In this document: piece by piece, positions 26,060-35,170 of the stretch | How positions within the stretch are numbered: the stretch's first letter is position 1 | Layout of the letters: each line of letters begins with the position of its first letter | Assembly (NCBI GenBank): GCA_900546925.1 | Contig: UREV01000008.1 | Span: forward strand, 1-64,000 | Direction: 5' to 3' | Origin: an uncultured Bacteroides sp. | Lineage (GTDB): Bacteria; Bacteroidota; Bacteroidia; Bacteroidales; UBA932 | DNA: 64,000 nt | Notes under the pieces: model-generated | What the model was told of the DNA's origin: nothing | The model's database searches: none | The model's input: only the letters and a program-made list of their open reading frames with translations | Translations under genes and position numbers: made by a program

Positions 26060-27481
26060 CTATTTGCTGTTAGATTTGGCGAGGGAGAAGACGAACTCCA
26101 GGCCACCGGTGCTGGCTGTGCGCACACTGATCCAACCGCCGTGAATAAGCACCGCATTTTTTACGATGGCAAGTCCGAGCCCGGTACCGCCAAGCTTTCG
26201 TGAACGTCCCTTGTCGACCCTGTAGAACCTCTCGAACAAATGCTCCTGATTCTCCTCCGGAATACCTACACCATTATCGGTAAAATTGAACCAATAGAAT
26301 CCCTCATTCTGCTTGAGATTCTGTACAGTTACTGTAGTGTACTCACCGGCGTAGGCTATCGCATTGTCTGTCAGGTTTCTGAAAATAGAATACAAAAGCA
26401 TCTGGTTTCCGTTGACCACCACATTAGGACCCACCAGATTCAAGAACTTCATACCCCTCTTCTGCAACTGCAAAGTGACATCCTTGTAAACGCTATCTAT
26501 AAGATCATGGATATTGATATCCTCCGTAGTAAATGAATCGCAGGACTCATCCAACTTGGTGAGAAGAGTGATGTCATTGATAAGATTAGTAAGGCGCTGG
26601 CACTGAGAGAAACTGCTCTCTAAGAACTGCTTCTTCGTATTCTCATCCATATCCGGATTATCAAGTATCGTCTCTATATATCCGCTGATACTGCTTACCG
26701 GAGTTTTCAGCTCGTGAGCAATATTCTGCGTAAGCTGACGCTTTAATCTGGTCTTGTCGTCCTCACTATTATTCAGTTTAGCATAAAGACTTACGATATT
26801 CTTGGAAATCTCTCCAAGCTCGTCATCAGCGAACTCGACATCGAAATTAGTCAAGTCATCATTCTTCTCAGCATGCTCGGCGAAACTGCGCAGGAGCTTG
26901 ATATTCTTGTTGATGTGACCGATGTAGATGTAATAAAGAATGATGAGCATTATACATATTGCCAGACCGATCCACAGATAACCCCTGTTTGTGCCCAAAA
27001 CGTTGGACAGTCTCATATTATATGGATGAGACGTCCTGACTATGAATCCATTTTTAGGGAAAGCGGTAGCCGAGTAGAACCATTTTCCTCCGATATTGGC
27101 AGATTCACGTTTGATGTCATAGCCTTTACCGAGAGAAATGGCGTACCGTATCTCCTTTCGCCCCAAGTGATTGTCTTTCTTGATGGAGTTGGAAGCCTCG
27201 TTGTCGAACAGGACATTTCCTTCGTAGTCCAAAATGGTCGTACGCACCCCATCTCTCAGAAGACGTCTTTCGTACCTCAGGAAACTTGTAGTATCCTTGT
27301 TGACAAGACGACTCCCCAATTCCTTATTGTAACCCTGCATCTTGGTATTCAACAATTCGACCCTGTACTCATTTTCTCTTCTATACTGGTAGAAAACAAA
27401 TACAAGGACGAGAGTGAGGGCTAACGCCGTTACGATAAGGAATAACTTGGAACTGAGAGGCAAAAATGCCTTTTTCTTCAT
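26060..27481 (-). CDS. Two-component sensor histidine kinase (RprX-like)
   Basis: A 473-residue membrane kinase. Transmembrane helices at about 12-31 and 168-188 flank a periplasmic sensor of some 135 residues; a HAMP-like segment follows, then the dimerisation domain with phosphorylated His256 (NIAHELKTPVSS) and an HATPase domain with N box (FRNLTDNAIAYAG), G1 (DNGVGIPEE) and G2 (GGTGLGLAIV). It is 27 bp after its response regulator gene and cotranscribed with it. Arrangement and size resemble the Bacteroides RprXY pair; the signal is unknown. Confidence 0.88.
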   Translation of the reverse strand: MKKKAFLPLSSKLFLIVTALALTLVLVFVFYQYRRENEYRVELLNTKMQGYNKELGSRLVNKDTTSFLRYERRLLRDGVRTTILDYEGNVLFDNEASNSIKKDNHLGRKEIRYAISLGKGYDIKRESANIGGKWFYSATAFPKNGFIVRTSHPYNMRLSNVLGTNRGYLWIGLAICIMLIILYYIYIGHINKNIKLLRSFAEHAEKNDDLTNFDVEFADDELGEISKNIVSLYAKLNNSEDDKTRLKRQLTQNIAHELKTPVSSISGYIETILDNPDMDENTKKQFLESSFSQCQRLTNLINDITLLTKLDESCDSFTTEDINIHDLIDSVYKDVTLQLQKRGMKFLNLVGPNVVVNGNQMLLYSIFRNLTDNAIAYAGEYTTVTVQNLKQNEGFYWFNFTDNGVGIPEENQEHLFERFYRVDKGRSRKLGGTGLGLAIVKNAVLIHGGWISVRTASTGGLEFVFSLAKSNSK

Positions 27482-27508
27482 AGTCTTAAACTATTATTTA
27501 AGCTTGTG

Positions 27509-28195
27509 TTATTCTTTATATGTATCGTCGAAACAATATCCGTATCCGTGGCGGGTAATCACGCAGGTACCATATTTTCCGAGTTTTTTGCGGAGTCTGG
27601 TGATATTCACGTCCACTGTTCTTCCGAGAACCACTACCTCGTCAGGCCAAACTTTTGCGAGGATATCTTCGCGTGAAAAAACTGTTCCCGGATGGCTGAT
27701 GAGAAGATTCAGAATCTCCAATTCTGTCTTGGTGAGATCAATTTCTTCTCCGTCGATAGTGACAACTTTCTTCACCATATCCAGCACGAGGTGTTCGAAC
27801 TGTTTCTGAGTGGCCACGTCTCTGCTGCTTCTTCTGAGCACAGCCTGGACTCTGGTGATAACTTCTCTAATGGAAAAAGGCTTGGAAATATAGTCGTCGG
27901 CTCCAATGTTGAAACCCTTGACCATATCATTTTCAGTGTCTTTTGCGGTTACGAAGATAATTGGAATGTTGGCCGTCTCGGGTTTTTTGCGGACCTGTTG
28001 CGCAAGTTGGAGACCAGAAATCTTGTCCATCATGATATCAAGCAAGAGGAGGTCGAAATTTGCGATGCCGATAGCGAGTGCTTCTTCACCCGAATGGGCT
28101 ACTGTCGTATCGAAACCGGCGTTGTCTAGGTTGAATTTCAGGATATTGCAAATATCTGCCTCATCATCTACGACAAGAATTTTTTTCTTTTCCAT
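27509..28195 (-). CDS. OmpR/PhoB-family response regulator (RprY-like)
   Basis: The 228-residue protein has a receiver domain (1-120) with acidic pocket Asp10-Asp11, phosphoacceptor Asp53 and Lys of SKPF, then a winged-helix DNA-binding domain (about 130-225) ending in TRHGYGYCFDD. It should be phosphorylated by the kinase encoded next to it and control transcription. A TATATTTG box lies 27 bp upstream of the start. Confidence 0.92.
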   Translation of the reverse strand: MEKKKILVVDDEADICNILKFNLDNAGFDTTVAHSGEEALAIGIANFDLLLLDIMMDKISGLQLAQQVRKKPETANIPIIFVTAKDTENDMVKGFNIGADDYISKPFSIREVITRVQAVLRRSSRDVATQKQFEHLVLDMVKKVVTIDGEEIDLTKTELEILNLLISHPGTVFSREDILAKVWPDEVVVLGRTVDVNITRLRKKLGKYGTCVITRHGYGYCFDDTYKE

Positions 28196-28221
28196 AACTG
28201 TTATAGTTTATTATGTCTACG

Positions 28222-28229
28222 CAAATATA
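28222..28229 (-). promoter_or_regulatory. -7 box of the two-component operon
   Basis: Minus-strand TATATTTG, 27 bp before the response regulator start. Confidence 0.55.
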
Positions 28230-28253
28230 ATTGAAAATACTGTTACATTGTCA

Positions 28254-29762
28254 TTAAGAAGCACTTAATTTCGGACTTTTTTTGCTGTTGTCAGAGTAAA
28301 TCATCAAAAACTGGTCTCCAGACTGCAATTCTACCTGTCCGTCAGGAACTATAAATTCGTCATCTCTACGTATAATTACCACACGTGCGCCTTCCGGCAG
28401 CTGAATTTCCTTCAGTGTGTTTCCGTTTTCCAAGTCGTCGTCAGTGAGAGTATAGTCCTGCAGTTTTCCGGCTTCCTCAGGAATTTCAATGCCGAAAGTC
28501 TCAGGAATCTTCTCCATAGGAAGGTTCAGATGCAGCATTTTTGCTACTCTCGGTATGGACATTCCCTGGAAAATAAGTGACAGTAAAGTGATGAAGAACA
28601 CGATGTTGAATATCTGTTCGGATCCAGGTATGCCTTCGATTATCGGATAAGTGGCGAAAATAATAGGTACTGCGCCTTTGAGACCTACCCAGGAGGTGAA
28701 AAGTTTAGCCCTGAATGATATCTTTCTGAACGGAATCAGGCAGAGGAAAACGGTAAGCGGACGTCCTATGAAAATCATGAAAAGACCGATTAATAGTGCA
28801 ATCGGTGCCACATGCATCATCTGCTTAGGATTTACGAGCAGTCCTAAACTGAGGAACATTCCGATTTGCATAATCCAGGTCATGCCGTCCATGAAAGACA
28901 ATATTTCTTTCCTGCTGTTCATAGGATGGTTCCCGATATACAGGCCGGCGATGTAGACGGCGAGATAGCCGTTTCCATGTATAGTCTGTGTCATGGAGAA
29001 TGCGAATAGGCTGACAGCCAGCAACATGATGGAATAAATCGAGGCGCTGAGCTTAATCTTCTTTAGAAGATGCACGCTTGCGAATCCCACTGCAAGACCC
29101 ATCAGGGTACCGATTGCCATTTGTATAACCAGAGTCACGAGTGAGCCTAAAATGATCTGTTTGTAATCTATTCCGACTATGCTTGAAGCCGGGTCGAACA
29201 GAAGTTTTGCCACCTGTATCAGCACGATAGTCAGCACATAAGCCATCGGGTCATTACTACCGGACTCGAGCTCAAGCATCGGCCTCAAGTTCTGTTTCAG
29301 CCTCATGTTGCAGTTCTTCAATATGCTGAAGACCGAAGCGGAATCCGTAGACGACATCACCGCGGCGAGCAAGAAGCACATGACGATGGACAGCGACAGT
29401 CCGATTTTCTCTATTCTGGACAGGAAAAATATAAACAGACCAGTGAAGATGACCGTCAGCAGGACACCTGCCGTCGATAAGACAATACCCGGTCCGAGCA
29501 CAGGCCGTATCTCCTTTATCTTGGTCTCCATGCCGCCCGTAAACAGTATGACGCAGAGCGCCACGATGCTGAGGAATTGCACTAGATTATAGTTGTCGAA
29601 AACCAGTCCGACACCATCACTTCCGAACAACATTCCCACGAGCAGGAACACAAGGAGGGAAGGGACGCCATACTTCGTTCCGGTTCTCGAGACCAATATG
29701 GCTGTGAAGACGAGAATGGAACTGATGAGAAAAATATTCTCAGATGGTATTATCGAATGCAT
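28254..29762 (-). CDS. Potassium (or sodium)/proton antiporter, CPA1 NhaP2 type
   Basis: A 502-residue inner-membrane antiporter: about 12-13 membrane helices in residues 1-400 (including LFTGGMETKIKEIRP and LELESGSNDPMAYVLT, which carries the conserved transport Asp) followed by a cytoplasmic TrkA_C-like domain (about 420-495; LKEIQLPEGARVVIIRRDDEFIVPDG) that usually senses ligand. It probably exports K+ or Na+ for pH and osmotic balance. It sits between the two-component pair and nth on the same strand. Confidence 0.9.
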   Translation of the reverse strand: MHSIIPSENIFLISSILVFTAILVSRTGTKYGVPSLLVFLLVGMLFGSDGVGLVFDNYNLVQFLSIVALCVILFTGGMETKIKEIRPVLGPGIVLSTAGVLLTVIFTGLFIFFLSRIEKIGLSLSIVMCFLLAAVMSSTDSASVFSILKNCNMRLKQNLRPMLELESGSNDPMAYVLTIVLIQVAKLLFDPASSIVGIDYKQIILGSLVTLVIQMAIGTLMGLAVGFASVHLLKKIKLSASIYSIMLLAVSLFAFSMTQTIHGNGYLAVYIAGLYIGNHPMNSRKEILSFMDGMTWIMQIGMFLSLGLLVNPKQMMHVAPIALLIGLFMIFIGRPLTVFLCLIPFRKISFRAKLFTSWVGLKGAVPIIFATYPIIEGIPGSEQIFNIVFFITLLSLIFQGMSIPRVAKMLHLNLPMEKIPETFGIEIPEEAGKLQDYTLTDDDLENGNTLKEIQLPEGARVVIIRRDDEFIVPDGQVELQSGDQFLMIYSDNSKKSPKLSAS

Positions 29763-29777
29763 ATCGTGTCTATTCTT

Positions 29778-30419
29778 TTAAGTCTTATTGGCTTTATTGA
29801 ATTCCCGGCACCATGCCGTAAGTCCGCATTTGTCGCAGTGCGGAGCCCGTGCCGTGCAAATGTATCGTCCCTGCAGGATAAGCCAATGATGTGATATCGC
29901 TCTTCTGTTTTCCGGAATGTGGCTTTCCAACTCCTTGCCCACACTTTCCGGCGTCTTTTCGTCCGATAACCCGAGGCGGTGTGCCACGCGGAAAACATGT
30001 GTATCCACAGCTATGACAGGTTTATCGTAAACTATTGAGGCTATGACGTTTGCGGTCTTTCTCCCGACTCCCGGAAGTTTCATCAGATCGTCGATGTCCG
30101 ACGGAACCTCGCCCCCGAAATCCGCCGAAAGCATCTGCGCCATCGCTATCAGGTGCCGCGCCTTGCTGTTCGGGTAGGAAATGCTTCGCACCAGCGGAAA
30201 AAGTTCTTCAAAAGTGGTTGAGGCCAATGCCTTTGCGTCCGGATATTTCACGAAGATGTCAGGCGTGACCATGTTTACACGCTTGTCCGTGCACTGGGCC
30301 GACAATATGACTGCTATAAGAAGATGAAAAGGAGAATCATAATGCAGTTCAGATTCTGCAATCGGAACATTCTCCTCAAACCACTTTATTATATTGTAGT
30401 ATCTCTCCGCCTTAGTCAT
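29778..30419 (-). CDS. nth: Endonuclease III (DNA glycosylase/AP lyase)
   Basis: Base-excision repair enzyme for oxidised pyrimidines. The 213-residue protein has the helix-hairpin-helix LPGVGRKTANV with catalytic Lys121, catalytic Asp139 in AVDTHVFRV, and the C-terminal [4Fe-4S] loop with spacing C-x6-C-x2-C-x5-C (CTARAPHCDKCGLTAWC). The ftsE-type gene ends 8 bp upstream, so the two are likely cotranscribed. Confidence 0.96.
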   Translation of the reverse strand: MTKAERYYNIIKWFEENVPIAESELHYDSPFHLLIAVILSAQCTDKRVNMVTPDIFVKYPDAKALASTTFEELFPLVRSISYPNSKARHLIAMAQMLSADFGGEVPSDIDDLMKLPGVGRKTANVIASIVYDKPVIAVDTHVFRVAHRLGLSDEKTPESVGKELESHIPENRRAISHHWLILQGRYICTARAPHCDKCGLTAWCREFNKANKT

Positions 30420-30426
30420 AAATTAT

Positions 30427-31113
30427 CTATTTCATTTCTCTGCAAGCCTCGTCCTTGCAGACAAATACCCTGCCAGGATAGTTCTCGAAGATGGATTTAT
30501 TATGCGTAACCATCACTACGGCAGTGCCTTTCGTGTGGTTAATTCTCGTAAGAAGCTTCATGATGCCGTCCGCGGTCTCGTTGTCGAGATTACCGGTAGG
30601 CTCATCAGCGATGATTACACCGGGCTCGTTCAGCAGAGATCTTGCAATGGCGATTCTCTGCTGCTCTCCGCCGGAAAGCTGGTGTGGCATCTTATGAGAC
30701 TTGGATGTCATGCCGACATTGTCGAGGACCTCGGTGATTCTCTTGGAGATGGCATCCCCATCTTTCCATCCGGTGGCCTTGAGTACAAATTCCAAGTTTT
30801 CTTCTACGGTTCTGTCCATAAGTAACTGGAAGTCCTGGAATACGACTCCTATCTTGCGCCTCAGGAATGGAATTTCCTTATCTTTAATGGTCGCCAAATT
30901 ATAACCGCAGACGGTTCCGAAACCCTTTTCAAGCGGGTTTTCCGCAATCATGGTCCTAATGATGGATGTCTTTCCGGTACCCACTTTACCCACTATATAC
31001 ACGAAGTCTCCAGGATATACATCCATATCCAATCCGTATATCACAGGCGTTTCGCCATTCACGATTACCGCTTCTTTAAAAGATATTACAGGCTCTTCCA
31101 TTTCACTCTTCAT
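30427..31113 (-). CDS. ftsE: ABC-type ATPase, FtsE-like
   Basis: The 228-residue ATPase has Walker A GKVGTGKTS, Q-loop in VFQDFQLL, signature LSGGEQQR, Walker B VIIADEP and the D-loop GNLD. Overall it resembles FtsE, which with FtsX signals to cell-wall hydrolases at division. No ftsX is adjacent, as is usual in this order. Two ATGs (MKSE and MEEP, 12 bp apart) are possible starts. Another small lolD-type exporter ATPase is the main alternative. Confidence 0.82.
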   Translation of the reverse strand: MKSEMEEPVISFKEAVIVNGETPVIYGLDMDVYPGDFVYIVGKVGTGKTSIIRTMIAENPLEKGFGTVCGYNLATIKDKEIPFLRRKIGVVFQDFQLLMDRTVEENLEFVLKATGWKDGDAISKRITEVLDNVGMTSKSHKMPHQLSGGEQQRIAIARSLLNEPGVIIADEPTGNLDNETADGIMKLLTRINHTKGTAVVMVTHNKSIFENYPGRVFVCKDEACREMK

Positions 31114-31254
31114 TTTTCAGCAGAGCAATTTACGAAAAAAATCTGGTATGGCCATGTAATTTCTCTCTTAAAATAGAATTTTTTTCTAAAATTATCGTAC
31201 ATTCGCATCGCTCAGTAAAATGGACGCAATAAACAAATGAAAAATTTCTGAAAG

Positions 31255-32430
31255 ATGAAAAAACAAACATTGGCTATCCATACTGCATATCCTTCCAAGG
31301 ATGCTTATGGTGCACTCAGCATGCCGGTTTATCATGCGGCTGCTTATGAATTCGACAATGCAGCCGATATGGCTGACGCATTCTGTGGCAGAGTAACCGC
31401 TCCTGACTACTCCAGAGTAATGAATCCTACAGTCATGAATTTGGAGAATCGTGTAAAGGCATTGACAGGAGCCCAGGCGGTAGTCGCATTGAACTCAGGT
31501 ATGGCGGCGATCAGCAACACTCTTCTCGCATTGGCGTCAGCAGGCAAGAATATCGTGTCTTCACGTCACATGTTCGGCAATACATATTCTCTTATAACTG
31601 AAACACTTCCGCGCTTCGGTGTGGAATCCCATGCCTGTGACCTCACCGATTTGAGCCAGGTGGAGAAGGCCGTAGATGAGAATACTTGCTGTATCTTCCT
31701 GGAGATTATCACAAACCCTCAGGTAGAAGTCGCGGACCTGGCAGCATTGGCCCAGATCGCTCACAGACACGGAATTCCGCTGATTGCAGATACCACTATG
31801 ATTCCTTTTACAGAATTTTCTTCTCATAAACTCGGCGTGGATATCGAGGTGGTTTCCAGTACGAAATATCTTTCAGGCGGCGCTACTACCATCGGCGGCC
31901 TGATTATCGATTACGGCGGATTCCCTGATTTCTCAAAACGCATAAAAGGGGAGTTGCTTTTCAACTTGGGCGCATACATGACTCCTCATGTCGCTTATAT
32001 GCAAACACTTGGTATTGAGACTCTTGAGGCTCGTTATCGTATCCAGTCGTCCAATGCTCTCGAGCTTGCCTGCCGTCTGGAGAAGACTCCTGGTATCAAG
32101 CATGTCGGATATGTAGGTCTGGAATCAAGTCCATATCACGAGTTGGCTGCAAAGCAGTTCGGTCCTACAGCCGGCGCTATGATCACGATAGACCTCGAAA
32201 GTAAAGAAGATTGTTTCCATTTCATTGACAGTCTTAAACTTATATATCGTGCGACGAATCTTTTCGACAGCCGTACACTGGCCATTCATCCTGCCAGCAC
32301 CATTTTCGGACCGTTCAGCGATGAGAAGCGTAGGGAGATGGATGTGCTCGACACGACGATAAGACTTTCTATCGGACTGGAAGATGTCGACGACATTTAT
32401 GAGGATATAGTTCAAGCATTGAAAAAGTAA
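31255..32430 (+). CDS. Cys/Met metabolism PLP enzyme (cystathionine gamma-synthase / methionine gamma-lyase family)
   Basis: The 391-residue fold-type I PLP enzyme has the family landmarks YSRVMNPT (phosphate-binding Tyr/Arg from the neighbouring subunit), ALNSGMAAI, DTTMIPF and PLP lysine Lys204 in SSTKYLSGG. It could be O-acetylhomoserine sulfhydrylase, cystathionine gamma-synthase or gamma-lyase; residues visible do not decide. The next gene, a MalY/PatB-type C-S lyase, starts 2 bp after its stop, so together they may run transsulfuration toward homocysteine, the substrate of MetH. Confidence 0.88.
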   Translation: MKKQTLAIHTAYPSKDAYGALSMPVYHAAAYEFDNAADMADAFCGRVTAPDYSRVMNPTVMNLENRVKALTGAQAVVALNSGMAAISNTLLALASAGKNIVSSRHMFGNTYSLITETLPRFGVESHACDLTDLSQVEKAVDENTCCIFLEIITNPQVEVADLAALAQIAHRHGIPLIADTTMIPFTEFSSHKLGVDIEVVSSTKYLSGGATTIGGLIIDYGGFPDFSKRIKGELLFNLGAYMTPHVAYMQTLGIETLEARYRIQSSNALELACRLEKTPGIKHVGYVGLESSPYHELAAKQFGPTAGAMITIDLESKEDCFHFIDSLKLIYRATNLFDSRTLAIHPASTIFGPFSDEKRREMDVLDTTIRLSIGLEDVDDIYEDIVQALKK

Positions 32431-32431
32431 T

Positions 32432-33607
32432 ATGGCAGAGTATAATTTCGACAAAGTTATAGACCGTCATGGCACTGGGGCGTTGAAATTGGATGTCCTG
32501 AAGGAGCGTTATGGCAGGGATGATCTTATTCCTCTTTGGGTCGCTGATATGGATTTCGAGACCCCGGACTTCATTTTGGACGCTATAAAGAAGCGTTTAG
32601 AGCACCCAATCTTGGGATATTGCAAGGATCCTCAGGATTTGTGGCCGTCGGTTATCGACTGGATAAAATCTCATCACGGATGGGAAGTGAAACGTGAGTG
32701 GCTTCGTTACATCCCTGGTATCGTAAAGGGTATCGGTATGGTTATCAATGTCTTTACGAAGTCTGACGAGAAGGTTATCATCCAGCCTCCTGTATATCAT
32801 CCGTTCCGTCTTACTCCGGAGGGAAACGATAGGGAAGTGGTGATGAATCCTCTCCGCGAGAATCCGGACGGTTCGTATTCCATGGATTTCGAGAATCTCG
32901 AGCAGGTCGCTGACGAGAAATGCAAGGTGCTCATCTTGTCGAATCCTCATAACCCGGCCGGTATAGTTTGGGACAGGGAGACATTGACAAAACTCGCGCA
33001 TTTCTGTCATACTCACGGCATTCTGGTGATTTCGGACGAGATTCACTGCGATATGGCGCTTTGGGGGAACAAGCATATTCCGTTCGCGTCGGTTTCTGAC
33101 GAGGCGGCTGCGTGCAGCATCTCTTTCGGGGCTCCGACCAAGACTTTCAATATGGCCGGTATCGTAAGTTCGTACTGCGTCGTTCCGAATGAGAAAATTC
33201 GTGAGAAGTTCTTCAAATGGCTGTCGGCCAATGAGTTCGACGATCCGAATATGTTCGCGCCTTTCGCCACTATCGCGGCTTTCCGCCAGGGCGAGGAATG
33301 GCGTAGGTCAATGCTGAAGTACGTGGAGGCTAATATCGATTTCGTTATCGACTGGTGTGCAGTGAATATTCCTGCTGTGAAGCCGCTCCGTCCTCAGGCG
33401 TCGTTCCTGGTGTGGTTGGATTGCAGGGCGCTGGGCCTGGATCATGAGCATCTCGTGGATTTGTTCGTGAACAAGGCGCATCTGGCGCTGAATGACGGCG
33501 AGATGTTCGGACACGGCGGCGAGGGCTTTATGCGTCTTAATGTGGCTAGTCCGCGTTCTGTCCTGGAGCAGGCGCTGGAGCAGTTGAGGGTTGCGATAAA
33601 CCTTTAG
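32432..33607 (+). CDS. patB: MalY/PatB-type cystathionine beta-lyase (C-S lyase)
   Basis: The 391-residue aminotransferase-fold enzyme has PLP lysine Lys237 in APTKTFNMAG, SNPHNPAG for substrate and PLP contacts, SDEIHCD, and a C-terminal Arg in FMRLNVASPR. It should cleave cystathionine to homocysteine, pyruvate and ammonia. Its ATG comes directly after the stop of the previous PLP enzyme (TAATATG), indicating coupling. The last codons and the following 50 bp are duplicated at 33739-33811. Confidence 0.88.
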   Translation: MAEYNFDKVIDRHGTGALKLDVLKERYGRDDLIPLWVADMDFETPDFILDAIKKRLEHPILGYCKDPQDLWPSVIDWIKSHHGWEVKREWLRYIPGIVKGIGMVINVFTKSDEKVIIQPPVYHPFRLTPEGNDREVVMNPLRENPDGSYSMDFENLEQVADEKCKVLILSNPHNPAGIVWDRETLTKLAHFCHTHGILVISDEIHCDMALWGNKHIPFASVSDEAAACSISFGAPTKTFNMAGIVSSYCVVPNEKIREKFFKWLSANEFDDPNMFAPFATIAAFRQGEEWRRSMLKYVEANIDFVIDWCAVNIPAVKPLRPQASFLVWLDCRALGLDHEHLVDLFVNKAHLALNDGEMFGHGGEGFMRLNVASPRSVLEQALEQLRVAINL

Positions 33608-33811
33608 GACTTGAAGTTCGCGCGGGCTCGTATTATTTTTACGGCTTGAGCGACTGCTCCAGCCTATCACGTTACCCCCACCCTAAATCCCTCCCTCGGG
33701 GTGAGGGACTTACCTTCGCTGGAGGCTCAAATTGCCGGGTTGCGATAAACCTTTAAGGGCTTGAAGCTCGCGCGGGCAAGAAGTGTTTTTCACGGCTAGT
33801 GCGACTGCTCC
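33590..33811 (+). repeat. Direct repeat echoing the patB 3-prime end
   Basis: The segment 33590-33660, which includes the last patB codons, the stop and about 50 bp after it, recurs with some changes at 33739-33811 (shared GGTTGCGATAAACCTTTA and GCGACTGCTCC ends). The copies are 149 bp apart. A CCCTAAATCCC-type element (33669-33716) lies between them. No gene is seen in the rest of the gap. Confidence 0.7.
33669..33716 (+). repeat. Dispersed CCCTAAATCCC element, copy 2
   Basis: CGTTACCCCCACCCTAAATC followed by CCTCCCTCGGGGTGAGGGAC matches the element at 5308-5360. The following ACCTTCGCTGG resembles the junction sequence of family A. Confidence 0.55.
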
Positions 33812-33825
33812 CTAGAATACAAAAT

Positions 33826-33865
33826 AATCGCGGGTCGGAAGCTTGTTGGCTGCCGGCCCGCGATT
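33826..33865 (-). terminator. Hairpin terminator after the FAD oxidoreductase gene
   Basis: Stem AATCGCGGG / CCCGCGATT, extended by CGG/CCG, lies 21 bp after the oxidoreductase stop on the minus strand and could also serve patB from the other side. Confidence 0.6.
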
Positions 33866-33885
33866 GTTATTATCTTGTATCTGGA

Positions 33886-35100
33886 TTAGATTCCGAGATA
33901 GTTAATGATGCCGGTTACGGCAGTCTTGGCTGAAGCTACTGCCTCCACTACGGTGGCAGGGCCCAAAATCAGGTCGCCGGCGATGAAAACACCAGGGAGA
34001 CTGGTCTGCTGTGATTCGTCAGTGACGAGCCAACCTCTATTAGTCTCAGGCTTTTCGTCTCCGAAAATGCTGTTGTCGATACTTGCGCTGATGGCTACAA
34101 GCATACTGTCGAACTCTACCTTGTGGTCTGAACCCTCTATCATCTTGGTAGATACGCGTCCGTCAGCCCCTACGACATTCTCACATTTTCTCATGACAGC
34201 GATGTTGTTGCCCTCGATAGCTACAGGAACCTCGAAAACGCAGAACTTCACGCCTTCCTCTTGAGCTTCCTTCACCTCGAGTGTATTCGCAGGCATGTTC
34301 TCGAAAGTCTTTCTATAATATACTGTGACATCGTGACCCTGTCTGAGCGCTGTACGGCTGGCATCCATAGTGACATTTCCGCCTCCGATTACGAGAACTC
34401 TATCTCCAAGCTTATAAGAATCCGGATCCTTCAGATAATCAAGAGCATAGAGAATATTAGGATTATCCTCTCCCGGGATATCCAATCTTCTCGGAACGGC
34501 TGCTCCGGTAGCGATGAACACAGCATCGTAGTTCTCTCTCAATTCCTTTACGGAGATATCCCGGCCGATGCGCTTGCCACCTATGAATTCGATACCGGCT
34601 TCCGACATGATGCGGTCGTACTGCTCGATGTATTTGCGGCTCAGTCTGAATTCAGGAATACCATAACGGAGTACGCCTCCAGGAAGAGGATTCTCGTCAT
34701 AAATCACGACCTCACATCCGTGCTCCCTGAGAATGAACGCTGCCGTTATGCCGGCAGGACCGGCACCGACGATAGCCACTTTCTTTCCGTTAGGAGTGCC
34801 CGGCGTGATGGAGGCATGGAAAAGATACTTTCCGGTAATCTCAGCCTCGATTTCATGCCACTTTACAGGCATCTTCTTTGCGTTCAAGACGCAATGCCCG
34901 TAACAAGCCTTGCTCCAATCGCATACGCGGCTAGTGATAGCTGAGAATGGGTTGTTCGCAAAAAGGAGACGGGCTGCTTCTTCGCCACGTCCCTCTTTAT
35001 ATAGTCTGATAGATGTAGGTACATCTGTCTTTACGGCACATGCTGCCGAACATTTTGGTATTTTACATAACAGGCATCTTCCTGCTTCTGAGTTGATCAT
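33886..35100 (-). CDS. FAD/NAD(P)-dependent oxidoreductase, GltD/PreT-like
   Basis: The 404-residue protein has an N-terminal Fe-S domain (about 1-110) with cysteines in CLLCKIPKCSAAC and RVCDWSKACYGHC, then FAD-binding VGAGPAGITAA and NAD(P)-binding IGGGNVTMDASRTA Rossmann motifs, and a C-terminal FIAGDLILGPATVVEAVASA for flavin contact. This is the plan of the glutamate synthase small subunit and of PreT, the electron-input subunit of dihydropyrimidine dehydrogenase. No large partner subunit is adjacent, so the acceptor is unknown. TACCTTTG lies 27 bp upstream. Confidence 0.85.
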   Translation of the reverse strand: MINSEAGRCLLCKIPKCSAACAVKTDVPTSIRLYKEGRGEEAARLLFANNPFSAITSRVCDWSKACYGHCVLNAKKMPVKWHEIEAEITGKYLFHASITPGTPNGKKVAIVGAGPAGITAAFILREHGCEVVIYDENPLPGGVLRYGIPEFRLSRKYIEQYDRIMSEAGIEFIGGKRIGRDISVKELRENYDAVFIATGAAVPRRLDIPGEDNPNILYALDYLKDPDSYKLGDRVLVIGGGNVTMDASRTALRQGHDVTVYYRKTFENMPANTLEVKEAQEEGVKFCVFEVPVAIEGNNIAVMRKCENVVGADGRVSTKMIEGSDHKVEFDSMLVAISASIDNSIFGDEKPETNRGWLVTDESQQTSLPGVFIAGDLILGPATVVEAVASAKTAVTGIINYLGI

Positions 35101-35126
35101 AGCTTTAATTGTTTGTCTACGGCCGG

Positions 35127-35134
35127 CAAAGGTA
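35127..35134 (-). promoter_or_regulatory. -7 box of the FAD oxidoreductase gene
   Basis: Minus-strand TACCTTTG, 27 bp before the start. Confidence 0.55.
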
Positions 35135-35170
35135 AGAAGAATATTTGTTATTACAAAACGATTTTAATGT

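Noticed and set aside
26060..28195. PhoR-PhoB system, because a phosphate transporter is nearby
   Set aside because: The transporter is on the opposite strand with its own promoter; sequence and size are as close or closer to RprXY, so no phosphate role is claimed.
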